The position numbers and the translations under genes were made by a program. DNA of 64,000 nt from positions 9,759,755-9,823,754 of the forward strand of contig SSBO01000009.1 in the NCBI GenBank assembly GCA_005281725.1, in the 5' to 3' direction. This DNA comes from Wuchereria bancrofti. Its lineage: Eukaryota > Nematoda > Chromadorea > Rhabditida > Onchocercidae. The notes beneath the pieces are model-generated. The model was given only the letters and a program-made list of their open reading frames with translations. It had not been told where the DNA came from and did not search any database. Below, piece after piece: positions 51,501 to 64,000 of the stretch (the first letter of the stretch is position 1; each line of letters begins with the position of its first letter).

Positions 51501-54500
51501 TACTTGATTCATCCATTGTAACATCAAATGCACTTTTTATATCATGCATACCACTTGTTATACTAGTACTAAATTCATCATCTAATTCTCCTCCAACTCC
51601 AATTCCACCATCTTCAGTACCAGTTCCCTCCAAACATCCATCCTGTTCATCAGCATTTTCATGAGTTGCAACACGTATTGCCGATAATACCGCATCGGTA
51701 TTTGTATTCCATGACATTGTATTATCACTAAGAGAAATAACTTGTTTAGAACATGAATACAATCAACTAATGGTACAATCAAACATTGTAAATATTCCTG
51801 TTTATAATCATACAAATTATTATATGCTATGAATGTGACATTTATTGGCTAATATTAAATGTTATAGTTGTAGATTAATCACACTACACAGTTTATATTT
51901 CACATTTAAATTTGACATATAATTATGAAATAATTACCTTGTAGGTCGTTTTTTTGAAATAGCAGTTGCTGTTGCTCCAACAGTTGCTGTTGGCGTAAGA
52001 CCAGATCTTTGTAATTGCTGATTCACTGATATACGGTCACGACCATTTGTCAATGTATTGATATTAAGCACAGGACTTTCAGCATTTGTTTCATGTGGTG
52101 GAGATAAACTTGTCGTAGATCGTCTATCCTAAAAATTCTCAAAATATGGTAATCAATATCATCTCATAATTTTAATAATGCTAAAAAATGAATAGATGAA
52201 AGAATATCATCAGATAAACTTTCATACTTACTGTCATTTTTCATTACGTCATTTTCCAAACCAGAAATATCCAGACCGGATTTTATACAACAGCTGAATG
52301 CTTCACAACAAATTTATTGTACTTTAAAAACACATACCTTTTAAATACCATAATTTACAGTACAAACAATTTCACATTATCTTCTGATACTTTTATGTTA
52401 CAAAAAAAAAAAAAGGCTAACCAAATCACTTGTATGAGTTATGAGTCTTTCTCTCATGTTATTCACCGGAAATGTTGTCGAGTGGAAATGTGATGGCGGT
52501 AATGTTGTTGTTGTCGTTACAGTCGGTGATGGTTGCGAATTGCTAATCAGTGATGGTGGTTGTGCACGACGTGCATTCATCAAACAACGATCCATCATTA
52601 ATTGAAGTAATCGTTTTGCAGTCGGATTGTCATGATATGCATAAATATACTGTTAACGAAATAACATACTGTTACTGTCATCGAAATATGAATTTCAGTT
52701 GATAAGACGATTGAAAAAGTAATTCAGAAATATTGAATAAGAAGAAAGAAATATCAGTGAGTACTAAATTTCCTCATTTTTCATTCAGTTTAAAGGATTG
52801 AATCAAAGCATCAGTACTCCAATTCTCACATATCATCAACACTTTTATAAATGAACGACTTTCGAAAATTCAAAATAGTAAGAGTTTTTTGAAAAATCTA
52901 CGAAGAAAGAATTCGTTCGGTCAATCAACTCATTCATTCGTCATAATCCGTTGACGGATTATTGATAAAATTTAGAATTCCTCTCCCTCGACTATGAAAT
53001 AATCTAATACTTTTTATGAACGACCGGTTAAATAAAACCAATGATTAATGGGTGTTTCAATAATAATTGGTGCTTATAATTTCTTCTAGCTCATTGTTTA
53101 TCAAGATTAAATTAGTAATAATTATTTCAACTGTAACAATAAAATAGTCCTACTTTATGCTCATAATTTTTTCGATGTGTTGAGTGAACATGTTCGCGCA
53201 ATTGAAAATCGGTCGATCTTTCCGCATAACATTCAGTGCATTGAAAAGGACTCCAATGTAAATGTTCCACTTTTATATGAACCTGAAAAATTTTCAAAAT
53301 GTCTGACAACATCTTTTTTCCTTTTATTTGAATAGAATTTCTAACAATTTTCGTTGTTTTTTCTATTCATTCGAATATATTTTACAACTCTTAATACTAT
53401 TCATCTTCATTTAATGTTCAAATTGCTGCACTTTTTTTTTTCTAATTTCCAGATATTCCCACAACAATTGATTTGGTCCAGCAAATTACCTCCATTTCTT
53501 CACTACTCATTTTGCAGATGCCACATTCGGGACAACGCAAATATACTGGTGGTAACGGCGGTAAACTGAGCAAATTTGGTAAGTAAATTATTGGTGCACC
53601 AGGTGCTGGTCCATAGGCATATGTATTTCCACCTAAAATTAATCAAATTTTATAAAAAAGTTTCGCATACTAAACGGGACAATAATAAAGATGATGGAAA
53701 GACTTCTTCGTAAGTGATTAGTGATAATTTTTTTAGATTAAATTGTTCGTTTAACAATTTTACAACAATTTAAATATCATTCCAATGGTTCAATCTCTTA
53801 TTTAAAGGAACTAAATCTCTATCTTTCCCATTTAAAAGGAATTAAATCTCTATCTCGACCTATTTATTTGTTTTAAATCCCTCTCTTTTAAACATCACCT
53901 CTAACGATTTTTTACAAATAAAACTTACATATTAACTAAAAAGTTCTTCTGAATCTTTAAAACTAATTAATCTAAAAGAAAATTTTACTTATTGGAGATG
54001 GAAAATTGTCGGCTCCCGAAACATTCGGCCATAAATCCATCTCGCTATTAACTTGCTGGAATTTTTGGTAAAATTCAATTTTAACAATTTTTTAAAAAAG
54101 AAAAAAAAACATAGTTAATGAGAATAAAATGCCTTGGCATCTTGATTTATTATAACCTTCTGTGCTTTTAAATTATCACACTAGATGGGTAGAAATTTTG
54201 ATGGCATACTCTACAAGCTTTTTTTCTTTAAATTTATGGATTTCAAAATATTATCTAATACATCTCAAACATTATCAAATAGCCTAATATAAACAACTTA
54301 CTGGTTGTTGAAAAGCATGAGATGGAAAATTCCGTCCTATATATTGTTGCATTTCTTCGCGTGATCGTTGTTCTACTCGCCCTGATCCGTTTGATATACC
54401 ACCAGGAGCTGAAATAAATCAAAAAACAACATGGAAATCTACAATTTTTTTTCCCAATAATCATCTGGTTATAATATGATAGCATCAAAAGATTAGAGAT

Positions 54501-54984
54501 AGATGGCAAGCATAACAATTTCAAAAGAAAAGAAAAAAGAAAAACTAGAAGTATAAGCAACATTTTATCATTCAGAATCACAATGATCATTTCAATTATT
54601 TCAAAGAAAAGTACAAGAAGATTTGAATAGTTATCCTATATCATCAATCTTATCAAGGTCATCAACAAATCATAACACATGAAAAAGAATGAAGGATTAG
54701 TTTTTTAATGACCTTGACCATAATAATGGAGTATATTCGTAATCTTATACAGTATTATTTCGTTCAATTTATTTATAACTATTAATTTTGAATCAGTTAA
54801 CCGATTAAACCGGAAAAAAAACTGGAAAATCATCAATTAAAAAAACACATATCAATAAGTAATTACCTTGAGTTGAAAGCATTAAACGATGCATAACACT
54901 ATCTCGAACATTTGATTGCAAAGATGAAGTACCACCACCACCACTACTACGTTGCGTTTGCGCCGGTGCTCCACTACGAATCAT
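45553..54984 (-). CDS. C2H2 zinc-finger protein, 22 exons, 1179 aa
   Basis: Probable nuclear DNA-binding regulator. Exons in transcript order: 54984-54867, 54408-54302, 54055-53989, 53632-53490, 53282-53154, 52649-52422, 52128-51938, 51727-51504, 50959-50740, 50586-50484, 50314-50168, 50067-49924, 49789-49538, 49244-49086, 48975-48889, 48425-48309, 48069-47791, 47705-47616, 47241-47056, 46972-46804, 46329-46145, 45747-45553. All phases agree and total 3540 bases. Eight C2H2 fingers lie at about 131-152, 160-181, 486-504 (atypical C-x-C), 516-539, 681-700, 712-733, 904-922 and 930-951. Basic, NLS-like runs include NSRRKKRAAER (597-607) and the second half of exon 17. There is an Ala-rich then Gln-rich stretch in exon 13, and a strongly acidic C-terminus with a sumoylation-type VKNE (1148-1151). 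The start is the first ATG of the open exon; an untranslated exon upstream is possible. Exon 19 could instead end at 47041. Orthology not recognised. Confidence 0.85.
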
Positions 54985-56113
54985 CGTTTTGTCCTAATTT
55001 TCTCACCACCAATCGGTTTCCAAATAGCAAACTGATTCACCAAACTATCAGTTTGAAGCAAAGAAAAAAAAAGAGAAAAAAGAAGCACAAAATTATAAAC
55101 GAAATTTTCCAACCTGTAATTACAAATTACATTGAAATGTTGCAATAAATTATTGGTTTTATTAAATCAACAAAAATATCAATCCAAAATCAAAAAATTC
55201 ACTTATCACTGATTGATAATAATAACAATAGTTGTAACAATACTAATGCTACTACTATCATTATTATTAATTAATTAATTATAAAATATATGTTATTGCT
55301 AACATGACATATATAAAATGTAATCACATACATTTATCAATCACACATGAATAAAAATTTTTTTTTTTTATAACAAATATTAATAAGCTAAAAATATACG
55401 CAAAATGTATTTACGGAAAAAGAATTCAATCATAATACATTTTATCGCAAATAATAAACTAATAATATTAGGTGACAAATCGATTAGAAATTGCTACGCT
55501 CTTACAATTGAATCTAAGACATCTAACAATAGCGTTATTGAAATTATGACTCGAGACATCATTACTAAATATTAGTCGAATCAATGTAGAAAATTCTTCA
55601 TTTCATTTCATTTCATTTCATTTCACTTCTCATTTCTATTTCCTATTTAACTGCCTCTCACTTTTTTTTTTAATCTTTTGTTGCTTCTTTCTTAGTTTTA
55701 TCCTATCTTTTTCTATCATTTACAGAAATTTCTCACCAAATCTTTGATAATATAGTTTAAACATTAATTTTTAGATTTCTACTGAACTACTACTTCACAT
55801 AAACAGATGCATCTGATTGCAGTAAGAACTTTTTTTTTTTTCTTTTGTACTAATTGAAATTGAAAATCGTTTCAATCAAATAATTGTGTAATAAAGTAGT
55901 ATTATTGGTACGAATGTTAACTATCGATAGAATTTCTCATATTTGTGACACTGTGTTCTGAGAAGCTCACTGAAAGTGTCAAATGGAGCGCAAAAAAAAA
56001 AAAAAAAAAGAGAAAACTGATTGTGTCTTGCGATTCCTGAGAAACCATTCGGGTTATGATTCATCAGATGGAAGAAGTGCACGGTGAAACTCGTTGCTCC
56101 TTTAAAACTAAAC

Positions 56114-56149
<36 letters not shown>

Positions 56150-57520
56150 AATTTTTTTTTTTTTAACAAGAGAATATGAGATATATAGGATTCGGAATTT
56201 TGTTTATGAGCTATTTGCTATTATTATTCGATGTTGTAGAAATGAGGCAATAAAAGAAAATTTCATTACAGTAAAAAGTTATAGTAACGGGTCAGCAAAA
56301 GGTCAAGTGTCAAAAAGTAAATGGAATTGCTGTTAACTATTTAAATGTCAAATAAGCTATTGAAATTTCTTCATTAACATTGTGTTAGATGAAATGTTGT
56401 TGAATACTTTTTTTTTTTTTTTTTTTTTTTGCAAATACAATGGATAATGAAAAGAAAATGTATTAGTACTAGTAGTAGTAGGTGGATGTAGAAGCTAAAA
56501 AATGAAGCAAGATTAATTCAGTGTTAGTTAAAAAAAAAAAAAAATTTTTCAATTTCTCTTTAATGCCATTTGTAATGAATGAAATTTCGTAAAAGAAATA
56601 AGCTGACAAAAAATATTTCAACACTATAAATGATGACATTTTGTAACATGGAAATGCAGAAGGAGATTTAGATGAAGAAATGAATGATTGAGAAAAGTAG
56701 AATGTAGTAGAAAGAAAAAAGATGATTTAGAAAGAGATGATGAAATTCAGCAATTAGTACGAAACGGATTACAGCCAAAACAGACTTAGAAGATTTGATG
56801 GAAGCAAAAAGTGGAATTTGAGTTGGAAAATCAAAGAAGAAAATCAAACATCAAATCAAAGTTTGTTGAAGAAGAAGAAATGGAAAAACAAAAAAAAGAT
56901 TCGTTGAAAATGAAGATTGTTCGTGTTATTGAAATGAAATTTGAACAGACAATGATGATGACAACAATTTCAATAGTTTAAGAATTACCATTGGATGATG
57001 GTAATTGTGATAGTCAAAAAATTACATTTGGATTGGTGACAATTGTATGAGTCAAAAAATTGCAGCGAATGATGACAATTTGTGAGAGGTAAGAATTATT
57101 GGGAATGGAATGGTAGATTTTCAATGAAATTGACTTACAATGATAATCATTCAAAAAAGCATTGCAACGCTAATAATGATAATGAAGAGAAATTAAATAC
57201 AAATGCTAATCATTAACAATTATAAAATTTGAATATGAATATAATATTTGTAAATAACAAAACAAATGATAAATAATTTTAATCATTGAGTAAATAAAAA
57301 CAAACAAATAAGTAAATATATGTATTGTATTGCACTTTTTTTTTATGGCAACAGAAAAAAAAAACCAAACAAAGTGGATAAACAATTCGACAATATATGA
57401 CAATTTTAAAATTCTAAAATAGAAGGAAAAGAAAAGAAAGGAAAAAAGATTCATACCGTTGAAAGTGACAAGAATCATTATTTTATACGAATTTTTTTTT
57501 TTTCTTTCTTCTTTCCTTTT
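54985..57520. other. 5' flank of the zinc-finger gene
   Basis: Upstream of the minus-strand start codon. It contains a TTCAT pentanucleotide run (about 55598-55625), a CT dinucleotide run (about 56118-56146), long poly-T near 56409-56430, and poly-A tracts. The segment 55950-56100 is less AT-rich and may be promoter or leader, but has no splice-supported coding frame. Confidence 0.5.
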
Positions 57521-57521
57521 C

Positions 57522-58311
57522 TTTTTTTTTGTGAATGAAAACATAAATGAAGAAAATTAAAAAGTGTTGAAAGTAGAATGAATGTTAGATTGTGGAAGAA
57601 AGGTTATAATAGCAAAAAAAAAGTTGAAGGTTATGAAAATCGTAGAAAACAAACAGATAATTTTTTTTTTTTGCTGTTTGAGAGGTATGAAGCAACAAAG
57701 TATGTGCATTTATATATATATATGTGACTCAATGCAAATATAATGCAAAAATATCTCAGAATTACTAATAACAATTTTACTCTTTTAAAAATCTTGTCTT
57801 CTTGACAAAAAAAAAAAAAAGAGAAGTAAGTATCATTATAAAATGCACTAAAGTAAATTTAAACACACTAACGAGTTTTTTCGTTTTTTTTTTGAAGTGA
57901 TTATAATAACTACAATAATTTTATATTCTAGTCTAAAAAAAAAAAAAAAAAATAAATTAGGAAATTTCAAAAAAAAGACTATTAAAGCTCGAATGAAAGG
58001 AATATATTTGAAAAATATTAAAGCTTTTTTTTTGCAAACTTTTTTTTCTTTTTGCAAACTATTAAATTAAGGAAAAAACTAAGATATTTACAAACTATTA
58101 AATTAAAGAAATATATTTGAAATTATTTTGCAATAAATTTTAACTCTTATATAATGTAATAATTTATTTTTTTAATAAAATTTCGTAATACTTTCTATAA
58201 TATTATATTACATTTATAATTGCAAAAAAAAGAAAAAAGTCTTTCAAATATCATCTAATAATTTTGACATTGTTAACACCATTTAACATTTTCAACCAAA
58301 CAAAGCAAACA
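57522..58311. repeat. Direct repeat copy left of third N-gap
   Basis: 790 bases matching 58313-59102 at an offset of 791, identical by eye including poly-A lengths in the stretches compared. Non-coding. Confidence 0.85.
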
Positions 58312-58312
58312 N
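58312..58312. other. Assembly gap (single N)
   Basis: One N between two copies of the same 790-base segment, as at the first gap. Confidence 0.95.
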
Positions 58313-59102
58313 TTTTTTTTTGTGAATGAAAACATAAATGAAGAAAATTAAAAAGTGTTGAAAGTAGAATGAATGTTAGATTGTGGAAGAAAGGTTATAA
58401 TAGCAAAAAAAAAGTTGAAGGTTATGAAAATCGTAGAAAACAAACAGATAATTTTTTTTTTTTGCTGTTTGAGAGGTATGAAGCAACAAAGTATGTGCAT
58501 TTATATATATATATGTGACTCAATGCAAATATAATGCAAAAATATCTCAGAATTACTAATAACAATTTTACTCTTTTAAAAATCTTGTCTTCTTGACAAA
58601 AAAAAAAAAAAGAGAAGTAAGTATCATTATAAAATGCACTAAAGTAAATTTAAACACACTAACGAGTTTTTTCGTTTTTTTTTTGAAGTGATTATAATAA
58701 CTACAATAATTTTATATTCTAGTCTAAAAAAAAAAAAAAAAAATAAATTAGGAAATTTCAAAAAAAAGACTATTAAAGCTCGAATGAAAGGAATATATTT
58801 GAAAAATATTAAAGCTTTTTTTTTGCAAACTTTTTTTTCTTTTTGCAAACTATTAAATTAAGGAAAAAACTAAGATATTTACAAACTATTAAATTAAAGA
58901 AATATATTTGAAATTATTTTGCAATAAATTTTAACTCTTATATAATGTAATAATTTATTTTTTTAATAAAATTTCGTAATACTTTCTATAATATTATATT
59001 ACATTTATAATTGCAAAAAAAAGAAAAAAGTCTTTCAAATATCATCTAATAATTTTGACATTGTTAACACCATTTAACATTTTCAACCAAACAAAGCAAA
59101 CA
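58313..59102. repeat. Direct repeat copy right of third N-gap
   Basis: Second copy of 57522-58311, running on into unique poly-A-rich sequence. Confidence 0.85.
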
Positions 59103-59948
59103 AAAAAAAAAAAAAAAGAAACCGAAAAAAAAAGAAAATTACAAACGAAATGTTAAAATTTAACATTATAAATCCAATTATAATTTGATTACAAACAATC
59201 ATAAATGATATAAACATAAAGATAATTTAAATATTACAACGAAATTTTAAACAAACGAAAGGAAAAAAAAACTAATTACGAAGAATTAGATAAATTATTC
59301 ATATCTGCATTAATTAAAATTTATTGTAATAAAAGAAAAAATAGGAATGATAATGTAGCTGTTACAATGATAAGATGAAAAAATAATAAAATTCAGACAA
59401 GAAAAAAAAAAGAAGAAAGGACAACAAGAAATAAAAATAAGGAAAAAAAAAGCTAAAAGAGAGTATCTGAAGGCACTTAAAAGAAAAGGTATACAAATAG
59501 AATTTCTCCAAGTTAACCCCAAATATATATATATACAATTCTTGCATATGAAGAATAAACAATGATAAAGAAGGAAAAAGGAAAAGGAAGTTGAAGGAGG
59601 ATGGAAGAAGGAAGAAATGGAAGAAGGAAGGAAGAAGAATGAAGAAGTAGAAATAGGGGAAGAAGGAATAGTGAGATTAACAGCTGACATCGATGGACTT
59701 TCTGAAGAACGATAAGAAGAAGAGATGACTTCGTCCTCTTCTTTCCCTCCTTTTTGCAGAAAATTTCAACAAACACAATGAGCCAACAACGATTAAGCGT
59801 ATAAGCGTAAAAGATAACTCAAACTAATCAAACTAAATCATCCAAAATCAATCCCAATAAGAGTCTTTTCATTTTGTCCTTTTATCCTTTTCTACAATTC
59901 TCAGATTTCTTCCCTTTTCATCTTCACCAATCATCTGGAGTTTTTCGA

Positions 59949-60155
59949 ATGATAACGATGATGATGATGATGATATGATAGTGACTGATGATGGTGATAT
60001 GATAGTGACATGACGGTGCTAATGACGATCACGATGATGGTATGATGACAGTGACTGGTGGTGATGATGACGATGATATGATGACACAACGATGATGCTA
60101 ACGATGATGATGATGATGGTGATACGATGACAGTGCTAATGACGATGATGATGAG
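59949..60155. repeat. Imperfect GATGAT/GACGATG minisatellite
   Basis: Dense imperfect GATGAT triplets mixed with GATATGATAGTGAC-like and GACAGTGCTAATGACGATG-like units that recur several times, indicating a higher-order tandem repeat. Confidence 0.75.
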
Positions 60156-61338
60156 AAAAATAGAACACCTGAAATTCAATATAATCCACTACAACTACTA
60201 TTCATATAAAATACTACAATCGTCACTTCGATATTATCACTAAGAATTGAGACTTAAAAATTTTCATTCTAGTTCTGTACAGTGTAACAGAATCTCATCC
60301 AGTATCATTATATCACGAACATTAGTAGAAAATGTTGGTGTGGGAAGAAAGTGGGAAAGCTGAGAAGGAAGTGTTACTGGTAGGACTAATAGATGGTATT
60401 TTCAATAATTTAAATCATTTCCATTTGTTAGATTAAATTGTATTTCGTAAAAATTTTCACCTTCAGATAATTTATTCGGTTTGATTATTCATTCGTTGCA
60501 TTATCATTTCGCGCAAAATGATAAGCTAATCACATCTAATACTATTTTAAGCAAGAAGAAAAGAGGAAGTAAGAGAGGAAGAAAGAAAAATTGAGGGGAG
60601 AGAGGGAAGGAAAAGGAAGAGTAAATAAAAAGATTTTTAAAAAAATAAAAAGATTGTAAATATGAAAACTGGCGTGTAAATCATTTGTATTAATACTATA
60701 TGTAAGAGGTGTGAAAGAAAAAAGCAACAAAATAGGGCAATAGTTTTTTCTTTTTTGAATTTATGATGCAATTTTAATACAATTTACAATTATATGTTGC
60801 ATTTTTAGCTAATATTCATTGTATTACAAAGATATTTCCGCTGAGATTCACTTTAGAAAATTTCAAGTTTGTTTTAAAAAAAAAAAACGAAAAGGAGGAA
60901 GTTTCATGTTCATGAATGATTACTTCAACTCCAAATGTGATAAACAACAAGTACGGTTTTTATTAATTCTGCAAAAATATAACTTTAAAATTGGAATTTC
61001 TTGTTGCACTAATCGTACTGACTTTTTCTTTTTGCTTCTCAATTAAAAGCGAAAAAAACCTGAAAGTAAAGTAAGCAATCGTATGTCAAACAAAAAAAGA
61101 CAAATATTGTAGAAAGACAAAGAGAGAAGGAGAGAGAGAATAGTTTCCTACGTAGAAATTGTATTTTACAAATGCTGCATCTGTAATATTACTGTTAAAG
61201 GACTAAACTTTTAATCATATTTCTTCTTTACATTTTGCTTTCAGAATCTGGAAATTTTGCATTGTTAGCAGAATGAAGAAAAACATTTCTGAAGGATCAA
61301 TCATAACATAAACTAATGGTATCAATGAACAGAAAATA

Positions 61339-61422
61339 GCAATGATAATGAATGATAACAATGATAATAATAATGATGATGATGACAGTGATGATGATGA
61401 TGATAATGATGATGGTGATGAA
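61339..61422. repeat. GATAAT/GATGAT trinucleotide-type microsatellite
   Basis: Imperfect run of GATAAT and GATGAT units with interspersed GACAGT. Non-coding. Confidence 0.75.
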
Positions 61423-61898
61423 AGAAGAATGGTATGAAATGAAATGGAAGTTTTTGAAATGTATGAAATAGAATTGAGTAGAGCAGGTGGTGTTGCTATT
61501 GCTGATGCTGTTAGAAATGAAGGACGTGAAATAGTAGATGGATAGATGGACAGATGGATGAATAGATTGATGTTGAGAGGGAAAAGTGTTACTTAGGAGT
61601 TAGATAGGAAAGCTACTGATGCTCAAACGACCAAACGGAGCGCAAACAAACGGAAAAAAAAAAAAGGCACCGTCACCCATAAACTATCACCTATATCTCA
61701 TCTATTCTTTTCTTCTTTCTATATATGTGTAGCAATCAACAATCCTATGGAAAGGTTAAATTTTAGCACAAGAAGAAATCGAAAAGAATAAAAAAAAAAA
61801 ACGAAGCTTCTTTTGTAGCATACTACAATTATACAACAGAATCTTTCATAGTTACAAAATATGATTGTTATTAATGAATATGAGTAGTAACTACGATT

Positions 61899-62001
61899 TG
61901 CAACAACAACAACGATAACAGCAACGACAATGACAATGATAATGATAACAATATGATAACGATAACAATGACAACGACAACGATAACGATAATAACAATA
62001 A
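61899..62001. repeat. CAACGATAACGACAATG-type imperfect repeat
   Basis: Runs of CAACAA, GATAAC, GACAAC and AATGAT units form an imperfect trinucleotide or hexanucleotide repeat. Confidence 0.65.
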
Positions 62002-62162
62002 GGACATGAACTGGACAAGGACTATTCTCAACGATATGAAAGAGAGAGAGAAACCTTCACATTTTACATTTGTCGTTGTCGCCTTCTGCTCCCTTCTTTT
62101 CCTCACCATCATCATCATCATCAACATCAACCATCACCATCATCATTATTACAGGCTCACAT

Positions 62163-62189
62163 CACACACACACACACACACATACACAC
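62163..62189. repeat. CA dinucleotide microsatellite
   Basis: About 13 CA units with one CATA interruption. Confidence 0.85.
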
Positions 62190-62246
62190 CCCAAGCAATT
62201 CATCCAACATAATGGTTCTCTTCTAACCAACCAATTCATTCTGTCC

Positions 62247-62350
62247 TTCCATCCATCCATCCAGTTCATCCATCTATTCATCCGTCTATCCATCCATCCA
62301 TCCATCTATTCATCCATCTAGTTCATCCAGTCCATCTAGCTCATCTAGTT
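62247..62350. repeat. ATCC/ATCT tetranucleotide repeat
   Basis: Repeated CATCCATC units with CATCTATT and CATCTAGTT variants over about 100 bases. Confidence 0.8.
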
Positions 62351-64000
62351 TGCCTACTCCATCTAGTTTCTATCACTTCACTTCATCCTGCATCATTTCA
62401 TATAATCTTTTCCTTCTAATTCATATCATACAACAACGTAAATACTTCTAACCATTGCATCTTAATCCTTCTACTACTTCTGATTTTACTAATGCCTTGA
62501 ATACTTCTGATTTAAGAAGATGTAAAATAGAATGAAAAAGAAGAGAAGAATAAGTAATATATAATAAAAAATTGTAACAGTAATAAATATACCGAAAAAT
62601 TATATCTTCTAGTTAATTACTAATAAAAAAAAAATACGAGAGAAAGAAAAAAGATGAAAATAAAAAATGAAAAACGTAAAAGCAAGAAGAAAAGATGAAA
62701 AAATGATAAGATTATATTTCTTATCACTTATTAATCATATCTAACTATTACTTTTATTATTCATTTCATATACATATATATAGCAAATAAATTAAAGGAA
62801 AAATACAGTAATATTAATAATTTTTATGAAAAAATATTTATTAGAATTAATTAAAAGATATTTGCTAGATGATAAATGATTAAAAGATATGCATTGAAAT
62901 CTCTTTTTTTTTTTTCAAAATATTCATATATGTACGATTATTTGAATTTACTGTAATGAAAAAAAGAAATCACTGATTAAAATATATATGCATTAAATAC
63001 ATTCATATATGCAAAATAAATAAGATGCATAAATTCAATTCAATTTAAAAAGAAAAAACAAAGAAAGAGAAGGAATTAAATAAAATATGTTTAATTGCAT
63101 AATTTGATGTTAAAAATTGAGTACGACTTATACAGTATATGAATGTTTGAAATATACGAGTAAATAATAATCAAACGTCTTACAATTTTTTTTTTTATTT
63201 AAAAATATTAAAATTAAATATTAAAATAATAATTACTGATATCTCTTGCATCAATTAACTAGGGTATAATATATAATTTAATCAATTAATATTGTTTTTT
63301 ATTTGCATTTGTTTCAATAACATTCAATGTATAATTTCAACGATTATAAGAGACACAATAAAAAAAAAAAAAATGGAAAATTCCTGATAATAACTAAAAT
63401 TAAAAAAAAGAACAAATCTGCAGGAAAAGGAATAATAATGGATAAATAAATATATTTTCCACAAGATTTTTACAAACGGAACAAAGAAAAAACATTGTTA
63501 TATTATAATGACATTTTTGGTGATAGTAAAGTAAACTGATCAAAAATATTAAACGATTGTTGAATGAGATTACGGTTTTTTTCTGAAGAAATCAATATTT
63601 TCAAAATAATAATTATTATAAAAATCAATTTTTGTAAATTTTAAACCAATAAAAAAAAATTATCCCTACAAAGAAACAAAAAAAAAAAGCACAAATAACA
63701 ATACTTTCATTGATACTTTTATTTCTTACCTAAAAGAAAAAAAAGAGCAACAATCATTATAATATTTCGTTCTATCATAAAAATTAAACGAAAAAAAAAA
63801 GGAGGATAAAACGTATGATTGTTATTCTTTTAGAAAAAAAGAAATTTTTTATTTTTTTAAAAAAAATGAAGATCTTGTTTTTTGTTTTTCCTTTTTTTTT
63901 GTCCTTTTCTTTTTGCAAGAAATTTTGCAATAATTTTATTTAATCAAAAAAAAAAGAAAGAAAGAACTATTTATACATAATTTGAAACATATAACAATTT

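Larger units (their letters stand above)
59103..64000. other. Gene-poor low-complexity region rich in microsatellites
   Basis: No frame with splice support was found on either strand. Open frames here come from simple repeats. Composition alternates between purine-rich GAAGAAGG tracts (59570-59660), GATGAT triplets, and A/T tracts to the end of the window. Confidence 0.5.

Noticed and set aside
59310..60179. Several long minus-strand ORFs
   Set aside because: Translations of GAAGAAGG and GATGAT repeats (Ser/Phe/Leu and His/Ser runs); no coding evidence.

Overview
This window looks like nuclear DNA of a nematode. It is very AT-rich, roughly three quarters or more A+T by eye. Genes are split into many short exons with compact TTTCAG-type acceptors and GTAAGT/GTTTGT-type donors, one gene lies antisense inside an intron of another, and simple repeats are abundant. 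I cannot name the species; a filarial or other spirurid worm is a plausible guess from composition and intron style, nothing more. No prokaryotic, viral, plasmid or CRISPR content was seen.

Layout. (1) 1-6868: non-coding or 5' region with a GC-rich hairpin, a short repeat cluster, one small terminal-exon-like ORF and two exon-like segments. (2) 6869-31868, + strand: a complete myotonic-dystrophy-kinase-related Cdc42-binding kinase (MRCK) gene. I traced 40 exons that join in frame to 5445 coding bases (1814 residues): AGC kinase, coiled coil, C1, PH, CNH and CRIB domains in the standard MRCK order. (3) 23615-25225, - strand: a three-exon gene for a 212-residue multi-pass membrane protein of unrecognised family, nested in the large intron between MRCK exons 29 and 30. 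(4) About 31.9-35.2 kb: 3' flank and low-complexity DNA. (5) 35268-41402, - strand: fragments of a probable but poorly resolved orphan gene. (6) 45553-54984, - strand: a complete 22-exon gene for a 1179-residue C2H2 zinc-finger protein, with eight fingers in four two-finger modules, basic stretches and a very acidic C-terminus. (7) About 55.0-64.0 kb: no supported gene; poly-A/T tracts and di-, tri- and tetranucleotide microsatellites.

Assembly quality matters here. Each of the three N-gaps (13487, 38389-38400, 58312) is flanked by near-identical direct copies of the same DNA. The first gap triplicates MRCK exon 7 and duplicates exons 8 and 9; splice-phase arithmetic shows the extra copies cannot all belong to a working transcript. 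I read these as unmerged contig ends or haplotypes, not biology.

The two large genes converge tail to tail, with about 13.7 kb between their stop codons. MRCK is a Cdc42-responsive regulator of actomyosin, and the zinc-finger protein is a presumptive nuclear DNA-binding factor. Nothing in the sequence ties their functions together. I did not find a clearly new biological system. The most novel items are the nested membrane-protein gene, the paired-finger architecture and the orphan minus-strand exons.
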